Shown here: piece after piece, positions 11,501-22,249 of the stretch
Position numbering within the stretch: the first letter of the stretch is position 1
Layout of the letters: every line of letters starts with the position of its first letter
Source of the DNA: Amylostereum areolatum
Taxonomy: Eukaryota > Basidiomycota > Agaricomycetes > Russulales > Stereaceae
DNA length: 64,000 nucleotides
Assembly: GCA_012932865.1 (NCBI GenBank)
Contig: SAXG01000005.1
Coordinates: forward strand, 248,001 to 312,000
Direction of reading: 5' to 3'
The notes under the pieces: generated by a model
The model's database searches: none
What the model was told of the DNA's origin: nothing
Seen by the model: only the letters and a program-made list of their open reading frames with translations
Program-made: the position numbers and the translations under genes

Positions 11501-14124
11501 TTCTCGACCATCTTACACATGTCCAGTGCTGCTCGGGCGGGGACGGCCCAACCCCTCTTTAAGCAAATCTCGTAGACGGCGCGCAGGATTCTATCACGAG
11601 CATTTATATGATGTTTCCGAGAGCGACATGAAAGAGATAATTACCGTCCAGCCGATTTCTGAACAAAGACCATGTTGGCAACCAGAGTGAAACCTGCTGG
11701 AGAGGCTAAGTCGTATTCTAAATGGAACGATATCGAGCTCACCTTCTAGCTTCAGCTGAGATATGTACGTCTGCAAGAGAACATTGATCTTCGCCGTCTT
11801 GTCCTCGACGCCTTCCTTCACCGGGATTGGAACGCGTTCCAGCAACTTCCCCAACTCCAGCTTGTCCTGAAGATGGCGATCATCGGCTCGTTATACACAT
11901 GCGTCCACCAACGAAACATAAACTACTTACATCCTGACGAACGGGAATGAGAGCGAAGACGCGGAAGAGTTCAAGAGTTGTCATCGTCGGACGGAGGTGT
12001 TGGTTGTAAGTGGCCATGGAGTTGTACGTCACGTAGTAGTGCGACGCGATTCGGCCCAGCTCCGTGCTCTGGAAATGGCCAAACGATCGCTCGTACTTGA
12101 TTAGGTGGCATTTCTCCAACAGCGCCGCCGCCGAGTGGATGACGTCGGCGCGCTTTTGGATCAGCCCGCTGAGTCGTCCTCTTGGCGAACATACCTATTG
12201 AATGGCTCGTCAACGATCACCCAATAGAACAAATTTGTACGAAATTCTTACAGATAAGATTACCCGAGCCATTGCACGGCCCCGTCGCGGTTGCGAATGG
12301 TGCCAAGGACGATCTCCACGTTGAGGTTGTCGGCGAGCATCGAGACGAACTGGGATTCGATAGGCAGTTGCTGATTCATCAGACTGAGGTAGTACTGGAG
12401 CTCCGAGGGGTTGGTGATGATGACGCCTTCACCGTACGTATCATACTGGGGACGACCAGCGCGACCGAGCATCTGGAGAACGTCCTGCGAGGACAGTTCC
12501 ACCCGGCGGCCCTTCTCGGTGTTGTAGATTTGCGTGCCCTTGATGATGACCGTGTGCGCGGGTAGGTTGATGCCCCAGGCGAGCGTGACCGTGCAAACGA
12601 GGACCTGGAGCGCACCGTCGGCGAAAAGCTCCTCGACGAGACCACGATCTTCGTGGGTCATTCCTGCCTGGCGGATACCGAAACCGAAGGGAAGGAGGTC
12701 CCGAAGATTGGGGTCCTTGACGTTGTTGGCCTCCTCGTTCAAGATCTCGCGCACAGCCGAGTCGGGCTTGACGAACTGGGTGGTTGTCTCCTTCTGAATA
12801 GCCATATCGCGGATGAACTTGGCCGTCTTCGCAGTCTCCTTGCGGGAGTGGACGAACACGAGGGTCTGATTTTTCCTGGCCTGGTCGAGGACCTTCTCGT
12901 AACATACTTCGTTCATGACTTGACACCGCTTGATCGCCTTCTTTTCCGTGACACCGATGAACTGTTGCTGGAGGGCGCAGGGACGATAAGACGCATCGAA
13001 GTGGAAGAGCCCCTTGGACTCATCGACGCGGAGGAAGGTAGCGACTTCCTTATAGTTCGGAAGAGTCGCGGAGAGTCCTACCAGGCGCATGTAATCGGAA
13101 GTCTGCTCCATGCGCCGGATGGTCCGTGAGACGATTGCCTCCAAGACGGAGCCGCGCTCGTCGTGCAGAAGGTGGATTTTGTCGATGAGGAGGAGGCGGA
13201 CGAGATTTGTGTAACTCGTGTCCGAGCTCTTGCGTGTGATGACATCCCACTTCTCCGGGGTCGTCACGATGATTTGAGTTTCAGCGATCTGCTGCTTCGT
13301 CGTTTGCGAGTCGCCGGTGAGATCCCCAACCTTGATCCCGAACGGGTTCAACCGCAGGTTGAAGTTTCCGACCATCTCCTGGACCAGGGCCTTCATAGGC
13401 GCGACGGAGACGATCTTGATGCGTCCAGGTCGAAAGCACCCGTCGCGTCGTCGCGGTACTTGGACATCTCATTCAGGATCGTGAGCATAGCAATGTCCGT
13501 CTGTTTGTACAGCGTCAGCAAGCAGTCGAGATGCAGAAAAAAGAAATAAGCCACCTTTCCGGCACCAGTGGGAGCGCACAAGAGTATCGGTTCATCAGTA
13601 CCAAACGCCGTGGGGTAAAGTTTGCTCTAGACACGGTTAAGAGTCTTGACTCTGCCGGGGAAACCCTCCCTCGCCCACACAGGCAGGTCCATGATGGGTA
13701 CCAAGTCGCCAGCCGTATTGGGGTTTTGCTTCGGAGCCAGGGACGTGGACCTCTTCGTAGCCCTTTTCGCCCGCTGGAACGAGCCGTCCGGAAGTTGCAC
13801 TCGCTTGTTCGACATGAGGTGGCCGCCCTGGCTGAACGCCATGCTCTCCAAGTCCACCATCTTCTTCGGCTGCACCATCAAGCCAGGCGCGATAGTCGCC
13901 TTCTTTGTCACGGGCCATTGAGCTTGCCCGTCCACGTCCATGGCGTCGTCCGCCCGCGTCTTCACCTGCCAGTCCCCGGCGAGCTCGCGCAGGATCCAAA
14001 CAAAACTTTTTTTGCGCATGGCGACCTCGACGTTGGCTTGTTCATCCGCATCGCTTCGCGCCATCAATAAGGAGTTTTTCACCGTCCTCTCCTTCCACAG
14101 CAGCGCCGCCCTCCTCGTCTCCAA
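8588..14124 (-). pseudogene. Brr2-like U5 snRNP RNA helicase, degenerate copy
   Basis: Brr2 is the roughly 2100-residue Ski2-like helicase that unwinds U4/U6 in the spliceosome. Family pieces appear in order. Before cassette 1 come SFVWILRELAGDWQVK and LESMAFSQGGHLMSNK, then [29 protein letters not shown] and [15 protein letters not shown], then the Sec63-like region (YERSFGHFQSTELGRIASHY). Cassette 2 has FIGAPTGSRKT, IADEVQLVGGEVGPTYE and QMMSRACRP, followed by the second Sec63 region (RRHEDALLRRIYDRV). Damage is extensive. TAG (13627-13629) stands where LNRVQSKL needs Gln. There is a one-base loss near 13420, a paired frame shift at about 13733-13775 and a one-base loss near 9980. TAA (8588-8590) replaces Glu in VLEKVL. 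In cassette 1 the DEIH box reads DKIH (codon 13178-13180), and cassette 2 has GSRKT for GSGKT. Intron positions are retained, so it is a decayed genomic copy, not a retrocopy. Confidence 0.85.
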
Positions 14125-14773
14125 GGCTATAGACCTTTGAGAAACGGCACGGCGTTATCGTTGTCACTCTTGACATACACTGGGTCCCCGAGGTTGTCCA
14201 CGGCATGAATCTTGAGCTTGATGGTTCAACTTGTTCAGATTCCCGTTTTTCCTCGAGGCTGAAGAACTGCGCAAGTTGTTAGAAGGCGATGCAATCTATC
14301 AGGAGATACGCACGCTGAGTCGTCGCTCGCGGGGGAATGTTACGCCAGGGGCCTGCTTTGGGACTCCCGCAATCTCCTACCCGACCTATTGAGGCGTACT
14401 ATAACGAAGCGGGAGAACTCGTATTTGAAAGTGAGACGAATCTTGGTGAGAGGATGACGAGGTTGAGAATGGTTTGGGTGGGCAATTTGAGACCTATGAT
14501 AAGTTTCAGCAGGAGGAGAGAGAGAAGATGAACATGGACAGACCCTCTGTCGTACACGGAGCACAACAACTAGTACTAGACACTAGTACTTACTAGAATA
14601 TGAGAGTCCATGGCACCAGGTCGACAAGTCGCATATCCTTCCCACCACACCCGCTGTCTCGTGCCCCTCTACGAGTGAAGCTCTGGGTGCCCCTAGTATC
14701 ACGTCGGGAGTATTCAGACCGTGTGCGCCAGTTGAAAGGAGGAAGAATGGCTTGATCGCAAGCTGGAGAATTA
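14125..14773. other. Region 5' of the Brr2 relic
   Basis: The N-terminal part of Brr2 expected here is not recognisable. A short minus-strand open stretch near 14150-14220 (IHAVDNLGDPVYVKSDND) could be coding but matches nothing I know. The rest, up to the MITE, shows no gene. Confidence 0.35.
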
Positions 14774-15215
14774 GGGCCTGTTCGGTAAACTTGTGGAGTT
14801 GCCAGTTGCCGACAACTCAGTGTAAATTGTCACGTGTCGGTAACTGCTGACACGGATCAATAACATCATGTCGCGCCCCATCCCGACCGTCTCCATCATG
14901 CGGGCCTGTCTGGTCACTGTCGACATCATCGCGCTCACTGCTCCTCACAGCGAGCAACGATGTTTGGGAGTGAGGCTTCCAATTGTACACCAGAAATCTA
15001 TCAACGTTATAATCTACCTTATCATGTAAACCTTGGGTGTTGCAAAAAAACTGTTGCTCGCTGTTGCTGACAGCGAGGAAGACGAGGCCGACGGCGGGGA
15101 GCACGGCGGTCTGCCACAGGAAGGCGGGTGATGACACAAGTGATTTGTGTCAAGAGTTACCGCCACGTGACAAAGTAGCGGTCACTGCAACTTCGAAAGT
15201 TTACCGAACAGGCCC
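14774..15215. mobile_element. MITE-like element with 19-bp TIRs
   Basis: The left end GGGCCTGTTCGGTAAACTT (14774-14792) is matched exactly, inverted, by the right end (15197-15215). Both ends are flanked by TA, which fits a TA target-site duplication as left by Tc1/mariner-type transposases. The 442-bp body has no transposase. Next to the TIRs lie further imperfect inverted stretches containing CACGTG (GTCACGTGTC on the left, GCCACGTGAC on the right). It is non-autonomous. The TIR start also resembles PIF/Harbinger-type MITEs, whose duplication would be TWA; the flanks here read TTA and TAA, so TA fits better. Confidence 0.85.
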
Positions 15216-15523
15216 TAAGAGTAACTGTACTTAGTGCGGCGCGACTCGAGCCTCCTCCTCTGACCGAGCATGTGAATTTCACGTGGTTTCCGCAGCAAGC
15301 CTTCAAGCTTCATTGTCAATTTGTCACTTGTGAATTGCGGCGCCCCGGACTCTTTCGATTGTATTATAATTATGCGTTCCCGCTATAGTTCAGATGGATG
15401 GATGGATTGACTAAATGCATGCCGCGAATGTTTCTATGTACTGTAAGCTACTACGGCATGCCAATGAGACAGTCATTCAGTACTGCAATGGGGATGATCG
15501 TGAACATCAGTGGTGATGCAACT
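15216..15523. other. Intergenic 3' region of the F-box gene
   Basis: Nothing beyond the presumed 3' UTR of the F-box gene is visible. A short GATG repeat lies at about 15395. Confidence 0.4.
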
Positions 15524-17413
15524 TCAAAAGTAGGCGACTGAGATACTCACTGGCCTGATGTATGCTTCCAGATCCACAGGGAATCGGAGGTGAAGAGGTT
15601 TGGGAGGTTCTGTTGCCTCCAGCTCTGCGACCAAGAATTGTACAGACGGCGCCGCCGCCGTCACCGTTCCTCTAATCTTCTTAGCCATTTCCGAGTGATA
15701 CCAACTCTCACGGGGTATCTTCACGGTAACCTCCTGGATTGGGTTTACTTGCTCGGCACGGCGAGTTAGCATATCCAAGAAGTCTTGTTCCCCATCCTGG
15801 GGATCGTCGACATCCATATCTGAACCCTCGCTGTCAGCCACGCTCCCAAGTTCCTCGGCATCTGAATCCTCCGTGACCGAGTCAACTTCAGGCATCTTGT
15901 AGATGATGTCGTCGAAGTTCAAGGAATGTAACGTGAGCTTGCGAAGGGATGGGAGAAGAGTCGGTGACTGTCCCAACGCCTTGAATATAGACTGGACGGG
16001 CATCTTGTCGAGGAATAGGGTATGAACGCTGTTGAGATTCTTGAAGGCGCCATTCCAGTACGAGGCGCTATAAGTCTCAGAACAGCGGATCGTCAAGACC
16101 TCGATCTGAGACAAACAATACTCTGTGATGATGAACCTAAACATGTCCTGGAATCGTGACGGTGGCTTGGTTTCCCAGGAATAGAACTCTAGCTCGAGCT
16201 GGTATTGGAAGCCGTCTTCGGAAGCTTCATCCTCGTCCTTGACACCAAAACCGAGGTGCATGAGCCACATGTCATCATTGTCGCAAATGGAGAGTGCGAT
16301 GATGGGGAAACATGAAAAAGCAAGCCCATTGCGCCAGCTACCAAGCGCTCGGAGGAATGGGTAACGAGGATCTTCGAGGCCATCGTTTGTTCTGGACATT
16401 GGTGTGGACGTCAGCCTGGAAAACCCTGCATGATCCAAGTGGAGGTCCACATAGGCGGTAGGAGGGATGGAAAGATGGGATAGTAGGGCCAGGCATCGAT
16501 CGTGTGCGCTACGCATATGGAGGTCCTCAAGATGGGGTAGAGGGATAAGAGAAGCACCGGACGCCCCTACATCGGAGAGGGGCGGGATGCTCTCAAGTAA
16601 ACGGAGGACTTGAAGGAGAGGAGAGGCTCGAAGTATTGAAAAGATGTATTCCTGAGGAGGGAGGTTGTTGTCTGGTGCATGCACCGAGTAGATGAGCTGG
16701 AGATAGGTGAGGGAAGAAGATACGAAGGGAATGCATGTATTCATGAGTGATAGACGCCGAAGGTGAGGAGCGTTCAACGGAGGAAGGCCTATGATATCCT
16801 TCCAGGAGTTGCTTTGAGAACAATCTGGAAGGACGATGGCGAGATGCTCCAAAGGCGACTGGGGGAGGACCCTGAGTCTTTGAAACGTCTCTGCGGACCG
16901 GATACCATTTCTATCTTCCCGCACTTTCAATGCGAGAGCTCCTGCACGATGCAGGTTAGACAGCGTGAATTCGATGGTCTTGAGAGGTGGGAAGTCCTTC
17001 ATGGTTTCCATCTGAAGCGTGATAGGGACATTCTTGGCTCGGAGGAGGATGTCCTCGTGGGCGTTCGGAAAGGTCGATACTACGGTAGCCCAGAGTCGAG
17101 GAAGGCCAAGAATAAGGCCACGTAGATGGCGGCAAACGTGAGACAACCCAATCCAGCCAAGCCGTTCTGTGTGAGAGTCTGACTCTTCGCTATAATAGGG
17201 AGGACGAGGTAGGCTTTGAAGTGCCACAATGGATATGATCTCGGTGAGAAGTTCGCAAGGGATGTACAGAAGACAGCTAGACGAATTTCGTCGGATCTTG
17301 AGCTGTATACTGAGGTCGTCCAAGGCCCGAAGTTCCGCATCCAGTTGGCCAGGGAGAGTGCGATCGCGGACGCCAAGAGCGGTGGTTCGGGTTGCTTCCG
17401 GTGTAGGATGCAT
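15524..17413 (-). CDS. F-box / leucine-rich-repeat-like protein
   Basis: A single long exon encodes about 629 residues from the ATG of MHPTPEATRT. A short helix (QLDAELRALDDLSIQLKIRR) precedes the F-box core, IPCELLTEIISIVAL, then IGLSHVCRHLRGLILGLPRLW, the usual agaricomycete F-box layout. The rest is a diverged leucine-rich fold with repeated LR.L.L segments, and an acidic stretch near residue 540 (DSDAEELGSVADSEGSD). F-box proteins link substrates to the SCF ubiquitin ligase through Skp1. Substrate and pathway cannot be told from sequence. A paralogue with the same organisation lies at 45505-47580 on the other strand. An upstream ATG is possible, but this one aligns with the paralogue's exon 2. 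Confidence 0.8.
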   Translation of the reverse strand: MHPTPEATRTTALGVRDRTLPGQLDAELRALDDLSIQLKIRRNSSSCLLYIPCELLTEIISIVALQSLPRPPYYSEESDSHTERLGWIGLSHVCRHLRGLILGLPRLWATVVSTFPNAHEDILLRAKNVPITLQMETMKDFPPLKTIEFTLSNLHRAGALALKVREDRNGIRSAETFQRLRVLPQSPLEHLAIVLPDCSQSNSWKDIIGLPPLNAPHLRRLSLMNTCIPFVSSSLTYLQLIYSVHAPDNNLPPQEYIFSILRASPLLQVLRLLESIPPLSDVGASGASLIPLPHLEDLHMRSAHDRCLALLSHLSIPPTAYVDLHLDHAGFSRLTSTPMSRTNDGLEDPRYPFLRALGSWRNGLAFSCFPIIALSICDNDDMWLMHLGFGVKDEDEASEDGFQYQLELEFYSWETKPPSRFQDMFRFIITEYCLSQIEVLTIRCSETYSASYWNGAFKNLNSVHTLFLDKMPVQSIFKALGQSPTLLPSLRKLTLHSLNFDDIIYKMPEVDSVTEDSDAEELGSVADSEGSDMDVDDPQDGEQDFLDMLTRRAEQVNPIQEVTVKIPRESWYHSEMAKKIRGTVTAAAPSVQFLVAELEATEPPKPLHLRFPVDLEAYIRPVSISVAYF

Positions 17414-17653
17414 GGCTAGCACTACTATTTCCTCCCTGTGTATTCTGATGAGCAACAAAGAAATCCTTGTAGAAACTGGTGACGCACATAGTACGTGGGA
17501 CCCTATCAGCGAGGAAACTCATGATGTGTTCGTCGGATGCTGACCCTAGGATACTAGATTCCGACATACTCAGTTGATGTTTCTTTGAATATTTGCATAT
17601 CGATAGGCCGGACGAGGACTCGTTGAAGTGACCGCGGAACGCCGCTGACTCGC

Positions 17654-18101
17654 GTGGCACGTGAGTGGATGACCGGGCGGAGGCTAGACTCGCACTTCTC
17701 GGGTTTCGTTGGCAGGGGTTTCCGCAATTGCATCATCGACCCTCTCGAGACAGCCTTAAGTCACCTGACATTGCTCAGACGCGTCGCGTCCGAGCCCCAG
17801 TCGTGTCTCCACGTTGATTCGCGCCCCTTACTCGATATATTCTACACAGGTTGAACTCCAGAGGTTGCTCTTCAAGTCGGACGAATGGGGCTCGCTGTAC
17901 GGCGAAAGACTACTCAGACTCGTGCGCGAATTTGAACTTGAGGCGTTGGTCGAGGGTGCAGGGTAGCAGGATGAAGATAGAAAAGCGAAAGCAAAGGGTA
18001 AACGCAAAATAACCACCGAGGAAGAAGAGAGAAAACAAGATGAGGAAGAAGATACTGCACCGAAGAGATTGCGCGTCGGACATGTCACAATACTTCTTTG
18101 A
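17654..18101 (+). pseudogene. Broken short gene, unknown family
   Basis: Coding-like segments follow one another on the plus strand. The first has IIDPLETALSHLTLLRRVAS. After a possible acceptor at 17848-17849 comes VELQRLLFKSDEWGSLYGER and LVREFELEALVEGAG. A TAG stop is then followed in the same frame by a charged tail (RKAKAKGKRKITTEEEE, DTAPKRLRVGHVTILL) ending at 18101. The basic-acidic tail with KRLR could be a nuclear localisation signal. The in-frame TAG and the lack of a clear donor before the second piece argue for a decayed gene. I cannot name the family. Confidence 0.35.
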
Positions 18102-18163
18102 TACTATACACCTGCCACCAGCTCACTTCGGGATAGGACGCGTCGGGTGCAGATGCATGGGGA

Positions 18164-21100
18164 TCACTCTAAGTTGTCGCGGACCGAGTTTGTAAAACAA
18201 AGTGGCACCTCTACACCCTCTGGTTTCTCCGCTACAGCCATATCTCCTTCCTCGTCTGGTCCTTCATGACCCTGACTCGAAGGCTTGTCGTGCATCTGCT
18301 GCCAGGCCAACGTTGACTGCACGGACGCCTTCTCCCTCCTATTGAATTCCGTCACCCGGCTGTTCTTGGCCCCCTCGTCAAGGAGATTCACATCGATGGT
18401 ATGTGCATCTTTTGTGTTTACCTTCACCTGCCGTCCATTCGTATCCGTCACTCGGAGTTTGTTCTCCCTCGCTGCCTCGGCAACTTGATGCACGAGCACG
18501 GTAGCGTCGAACTCGGGGTGATCGCTACCTCGATAAATTCCTAGAGTCCCACGGAATGCCTTCATAAGCGCGTCCCAGATGGGGGCACCAGGTGAGATCT
18601 TCCGAAGGAATTCCCACCCCGACAAGCCATGAGATTTAAACATTCTCTGTTCGTCGAAGTCAGTGCGGTGAGGTCATATCTTTTCAACGTGGGGAAGCAT
18701 ACCTGAAGGATGTTGATAACATGCTCGATATTCTCATCAACCCCCATCCAGCTACCCGGAACCCCCTTCGTGTTGATCAGGAAGTTGTCGCGTACAATCT
18801 CCCTGGAAAATCTTTATGGACTAGTCAGGCTATTGCAATGAATAAGAGTACATACGCATACGCTTCTGGCCAGATAACCTTGAGGCAGAATATAAAGAGG
18901 ATGAACTCATTGCAGTAGTTGCAAGCACCTGCACCACAATACCATATTGCCCATATGCCTAGCTGCATCTCTACACGGCCGAAATCGCCTGATTTTATTG
19001 CTTCATGGAGAGTGAAGAATTGCAGAGGTCGCGACAGAAGAGTTTGGTGTTCCGACGAATACGGTCATCCCCAAAGTTGTCAGCCGGGGTGAGGTCTGAC
19101 GCGTACTTCACAAGGACGTCGTCTACAATTGCGACGAGTCTGTCCGGAGAAGGACGTGATGCAGCAAATGCTGCAAGAGAATCGCAGCCGCACTCGAGTC
19201 GCCATGCGTCAAGAACGAGGCCGGACAGGACCTGCAAGACTGTCGCTTTCAAAGCGTGGTAGTCAGGATGTTCAGCGCCATGCCGTTTTTTGCGCAGGAG
19301 CTTGATACAAAAACCCTAAGCTTCCTGGGTCCTTCTCGTCACCTCGATGAAGCGCCAGAATACACCATACGGCGTTGAGAAGGCTGTGAAACCCTCCGGG
19401 GGCAAGCTGAAACTTTCTCAGGGAGTGGAAGTTGTTGGGGTCGTCTCGTCGCATGTGCTGTGCGCCTCGTACGTTTGCATTTGTAGCTTGATCATTCACA
19501 GACGTAGCCTCGTTTTGAATAGTGCTGTTGCTTGAGGTATCGAGACGGAGTTGTTGTTCGTATGCCTCTCGGAATACCTCGATGATGCCGACGCGTGAGT
19601 GCTCAGGGGTTTGTGTGGTCATCATGGTGTAGAATTCCGTTTTGTGATCGAGCGGAGGGGGTCGTATAGGAGTTTGTTGCAGAAGAGGCGACAGCCACGT
19701 ATTCCTCACGAAGAGAGGAGAACTCGGGGGTGAACTTCATGAGGATGTCGATGAGATGTTTCTTCTGAGACATGTGGTACACGTCCATGGCTTTCTGGGA
19801 TGGTTGGATATGGTCGGCGTAGCGAAGCGGCTTGAGACGAAGACGGTTATCGATGATGGGTTGAAGCGAGAGGGCGTCCTTATTCTCCTCCGAAATACCG
19901 CGAAGGGGGTAGGTGAGCATCACGGTTCCCGTGAGTACACGAGGGGGTGCATCGGGCCTTTGTTCGACGAAGATCGACGTAGACGTTTGGATGTTGTCAA
20001 TACAAAACATCTTCAGCCTGTCGTCCTCACGCATCTTATCCATGAGGCCGTCGCAAAGCGATTGAAAGCCATTTCGCAAGGCCGTGTCGGAGATAGACAG
20101 GCCCAGTCGCGAGCAAATGTCGAAGGTGTGCCTTGGGGTTCCGGCTGCAAATGCCGCGTACGCAAAAGGAACCGCAAACAAATTGGCGTTCTGCCAGCGT
20201 AGCTTGACTATCTGCGACATAACAACATCTAACGCCTACGGAATTTGGTCAGAACGCGTGTCAACCATATGTGCTAGTAGACTAGAGACGTACAACTTCT
20301 GGATCCTTCAGAGTATTCTCTTCTTCCGCACGGTCTGATCTGATTGCTCTGAGGAGGACTTGACGCAGCGTGCGAGCATGTTGAGCTCGCGGTCGTACAA
20401 CTCCATCGAGTGTGAACTGGAGGAGGTCGGTGGGTTTGACCCTTTTGGCGACGAGAAGATAGTCGTCGACCATCTCTTTCGTTTCGTGGTCCACGTCGTC
20501 TTCGATGACCGCAAGCGCGGAATCCTTGGAGCGCATCCATCGCTGTATCTCGGCTCTGGCCTTCGGTGAGCTGTCCCACCAGCTATCCAGGACCTCGGAG
20601 ACGCGTCCGCTGTCAAAGAAGGTCTCCGCGTGTGCGCGCAACTTTTCTGGTGCGTTTGGATTGAACATCTTGGCTAAGAATTCTGCGCTCCCCCCGGTTC
20701 GTCGGCGAGTTTGACAGAAGGCGTCCAGGGCCTCGAGACACCGCAGGTCTCCGGTCTTGTACTTCCAAATTGCTGGTGCTGCAGTCAGGTGCTCGCGTTC
20801 AAGGATGGGCCCGCAGGAAGACGCGGGTGGCTGCTTGTGTTCGACGAGTGTGCTGAGCGGTCCGAACGGAGATAGGAGATATATTGACAAATGTCTTGAA
20901 TCGTCGTGGTCGTCTCCGGCGACTTCTGGGAGGGGGGGAAGCGAGGAAGGGTCGGAAGGCAGTTCAAGTGCCGGCAGTCGCGTGTGAAGCGCTCTCGAGG
21001 GTGGCTGCAAGGGTGATAGCCGATCATTTTTCGGTTTAGCACTTGAGATATATATTGACGTCGAGGGAGAAAAGGTAGACGTCCCCGAGGAGAAGGATAG

Positions 21101-21424
21101 AGAATTGAGAGGGGAGAGGGAAGGTGATGAAGTGGGGGTGGGGGTGGGACTTTGAGGCCAGTGAAGGATAGCAGGCTGAGATTGCTCAGGGTTTGATGTA
21201 ATATCTGAGGGTGCTGTAGCTTCGCTTGGAGAAACAGGGCGCGGATGGTAGGAAATGAGGCTGTCGGCGGTGACTTGAGGGGGCTCAGGCTCGGGATTGT
21301 TAGCGAGGACCCTTCTGGTCCTTTTCCGGCGAGGAATGACAGGTGAAAAGGTGTCGTCGGAATACGAGATAGATTCTTGTGTGAGAGATAACTTTATTTT
21401 ACACGGCGGACCGGGGGGGCTCAT
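18164..21424 (-). pseudogene. DUF6589-like protein, frameshifted
   Basis: A large gene of about 1000 codons. The N-terminal exon (from MSPPGPPCKIKL) is Ser/Pro-rich with a basic patch (PRRKRTRR), then helical (CLEALDAFCQTRRR). The second exon starts ALDVVMSQIVKLRW. Later pieces include KSGDFGRVEMQLGIWAIWY, YCNEFILF, NFLINTKGVPGSWMGVDENI and FKSHGLSGWEFLRKISPG. These resemble the conserved parts of the fungal DUF6589 family (SGD.GR.E, NFLVN..G.P.S, EHIN), often found near agaricomycete transposons. Two reading-frame breaks are needed: one between about 19640 and 19709 with no usable splice site, and one at a T5 run near 19308-19312. A removed T there would restore CIKLLRKKRHGAEHPDYHAL. Either the gene is dead or the assembly has indels. 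The function of the family is unknown. Confidence 0.6.
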
Positions 21425-22249
21425 CGTGGACAGAGGAGAGAGAGGCGAGTGCTATAGAAAAGACGCGTCGTGCGACGCGTCAAGTTCAACGGAGCTGAGA
21501 GGCGCCTCAACAGCACGTGATTTAAGGGTGTTCTGAACGAGAATGATGCAATTGCGGAAACGCCTGCCAGCGAGACCCGAGATTTACCAGTCTTTAATAC
21601 AGTACTACCTGCTTGTCTCGTCAGTACGTCCGTATTAGAGCTGGTTACGAGTCTAGGGCGGAGGCTTGGTCGCGAGCAGAAGCAAGATCGATACAGAGAA
21701 AGCTCCAGACGAAGGGTAGAGGAATGCGGTCGAGAGTCGGAGGCAACGATCGTGGCTAGATCTCAACCACCTAAGGCTGCCCGCAGGCGGCACTCGTCGG
21801 GTTACCGGGTGAGGTGGATTTGAGGTGGATAGTTATAAGGTAAAGAACATCAAATAGTAGGGTACAACTTACTTAGCTCACAAGGTACTCTCGCAGGATC
21901 CTCAAGAGGTCATCGTCAGTCCTGGCCGCTAGAGCCCTCCTTCTACAGAACTTCGCGGTCGACGAGAGCTTCGTGAAGTTCAAAGAGGAGGGGTGCTTGT
22001 TCTCTCTGTGTAATATGACATCGTCAACACCAAATAATGCGGGACGATAATTAGACGAAAGTGGGAAGGAGAGAGAAAGAGCGATCCTATACTATATACA
22101 TGGAGTAATATCTAGTCGCGAGACACATGTGAAGCGATGGACAAGAAGGAATAGGCATCGTCAGCAGGATAGGTCTGCGATTTCGGGGTTTGAAGGTCAG
22201 TTTCGAGAAACAACTTAGTGAAGGAATGAGTAACGTACCAGTAAGACTA
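21425..22249. other. Intergenic between two minus-strand genes
   Basis: Presumed promoter of the DUF6589-like gene and 3' flank of the Plavaka gene. I looked for terminal inverted repeats of the transposon here and did not recognise any. No tRNA or gene is seen. Confidence 0.4.
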
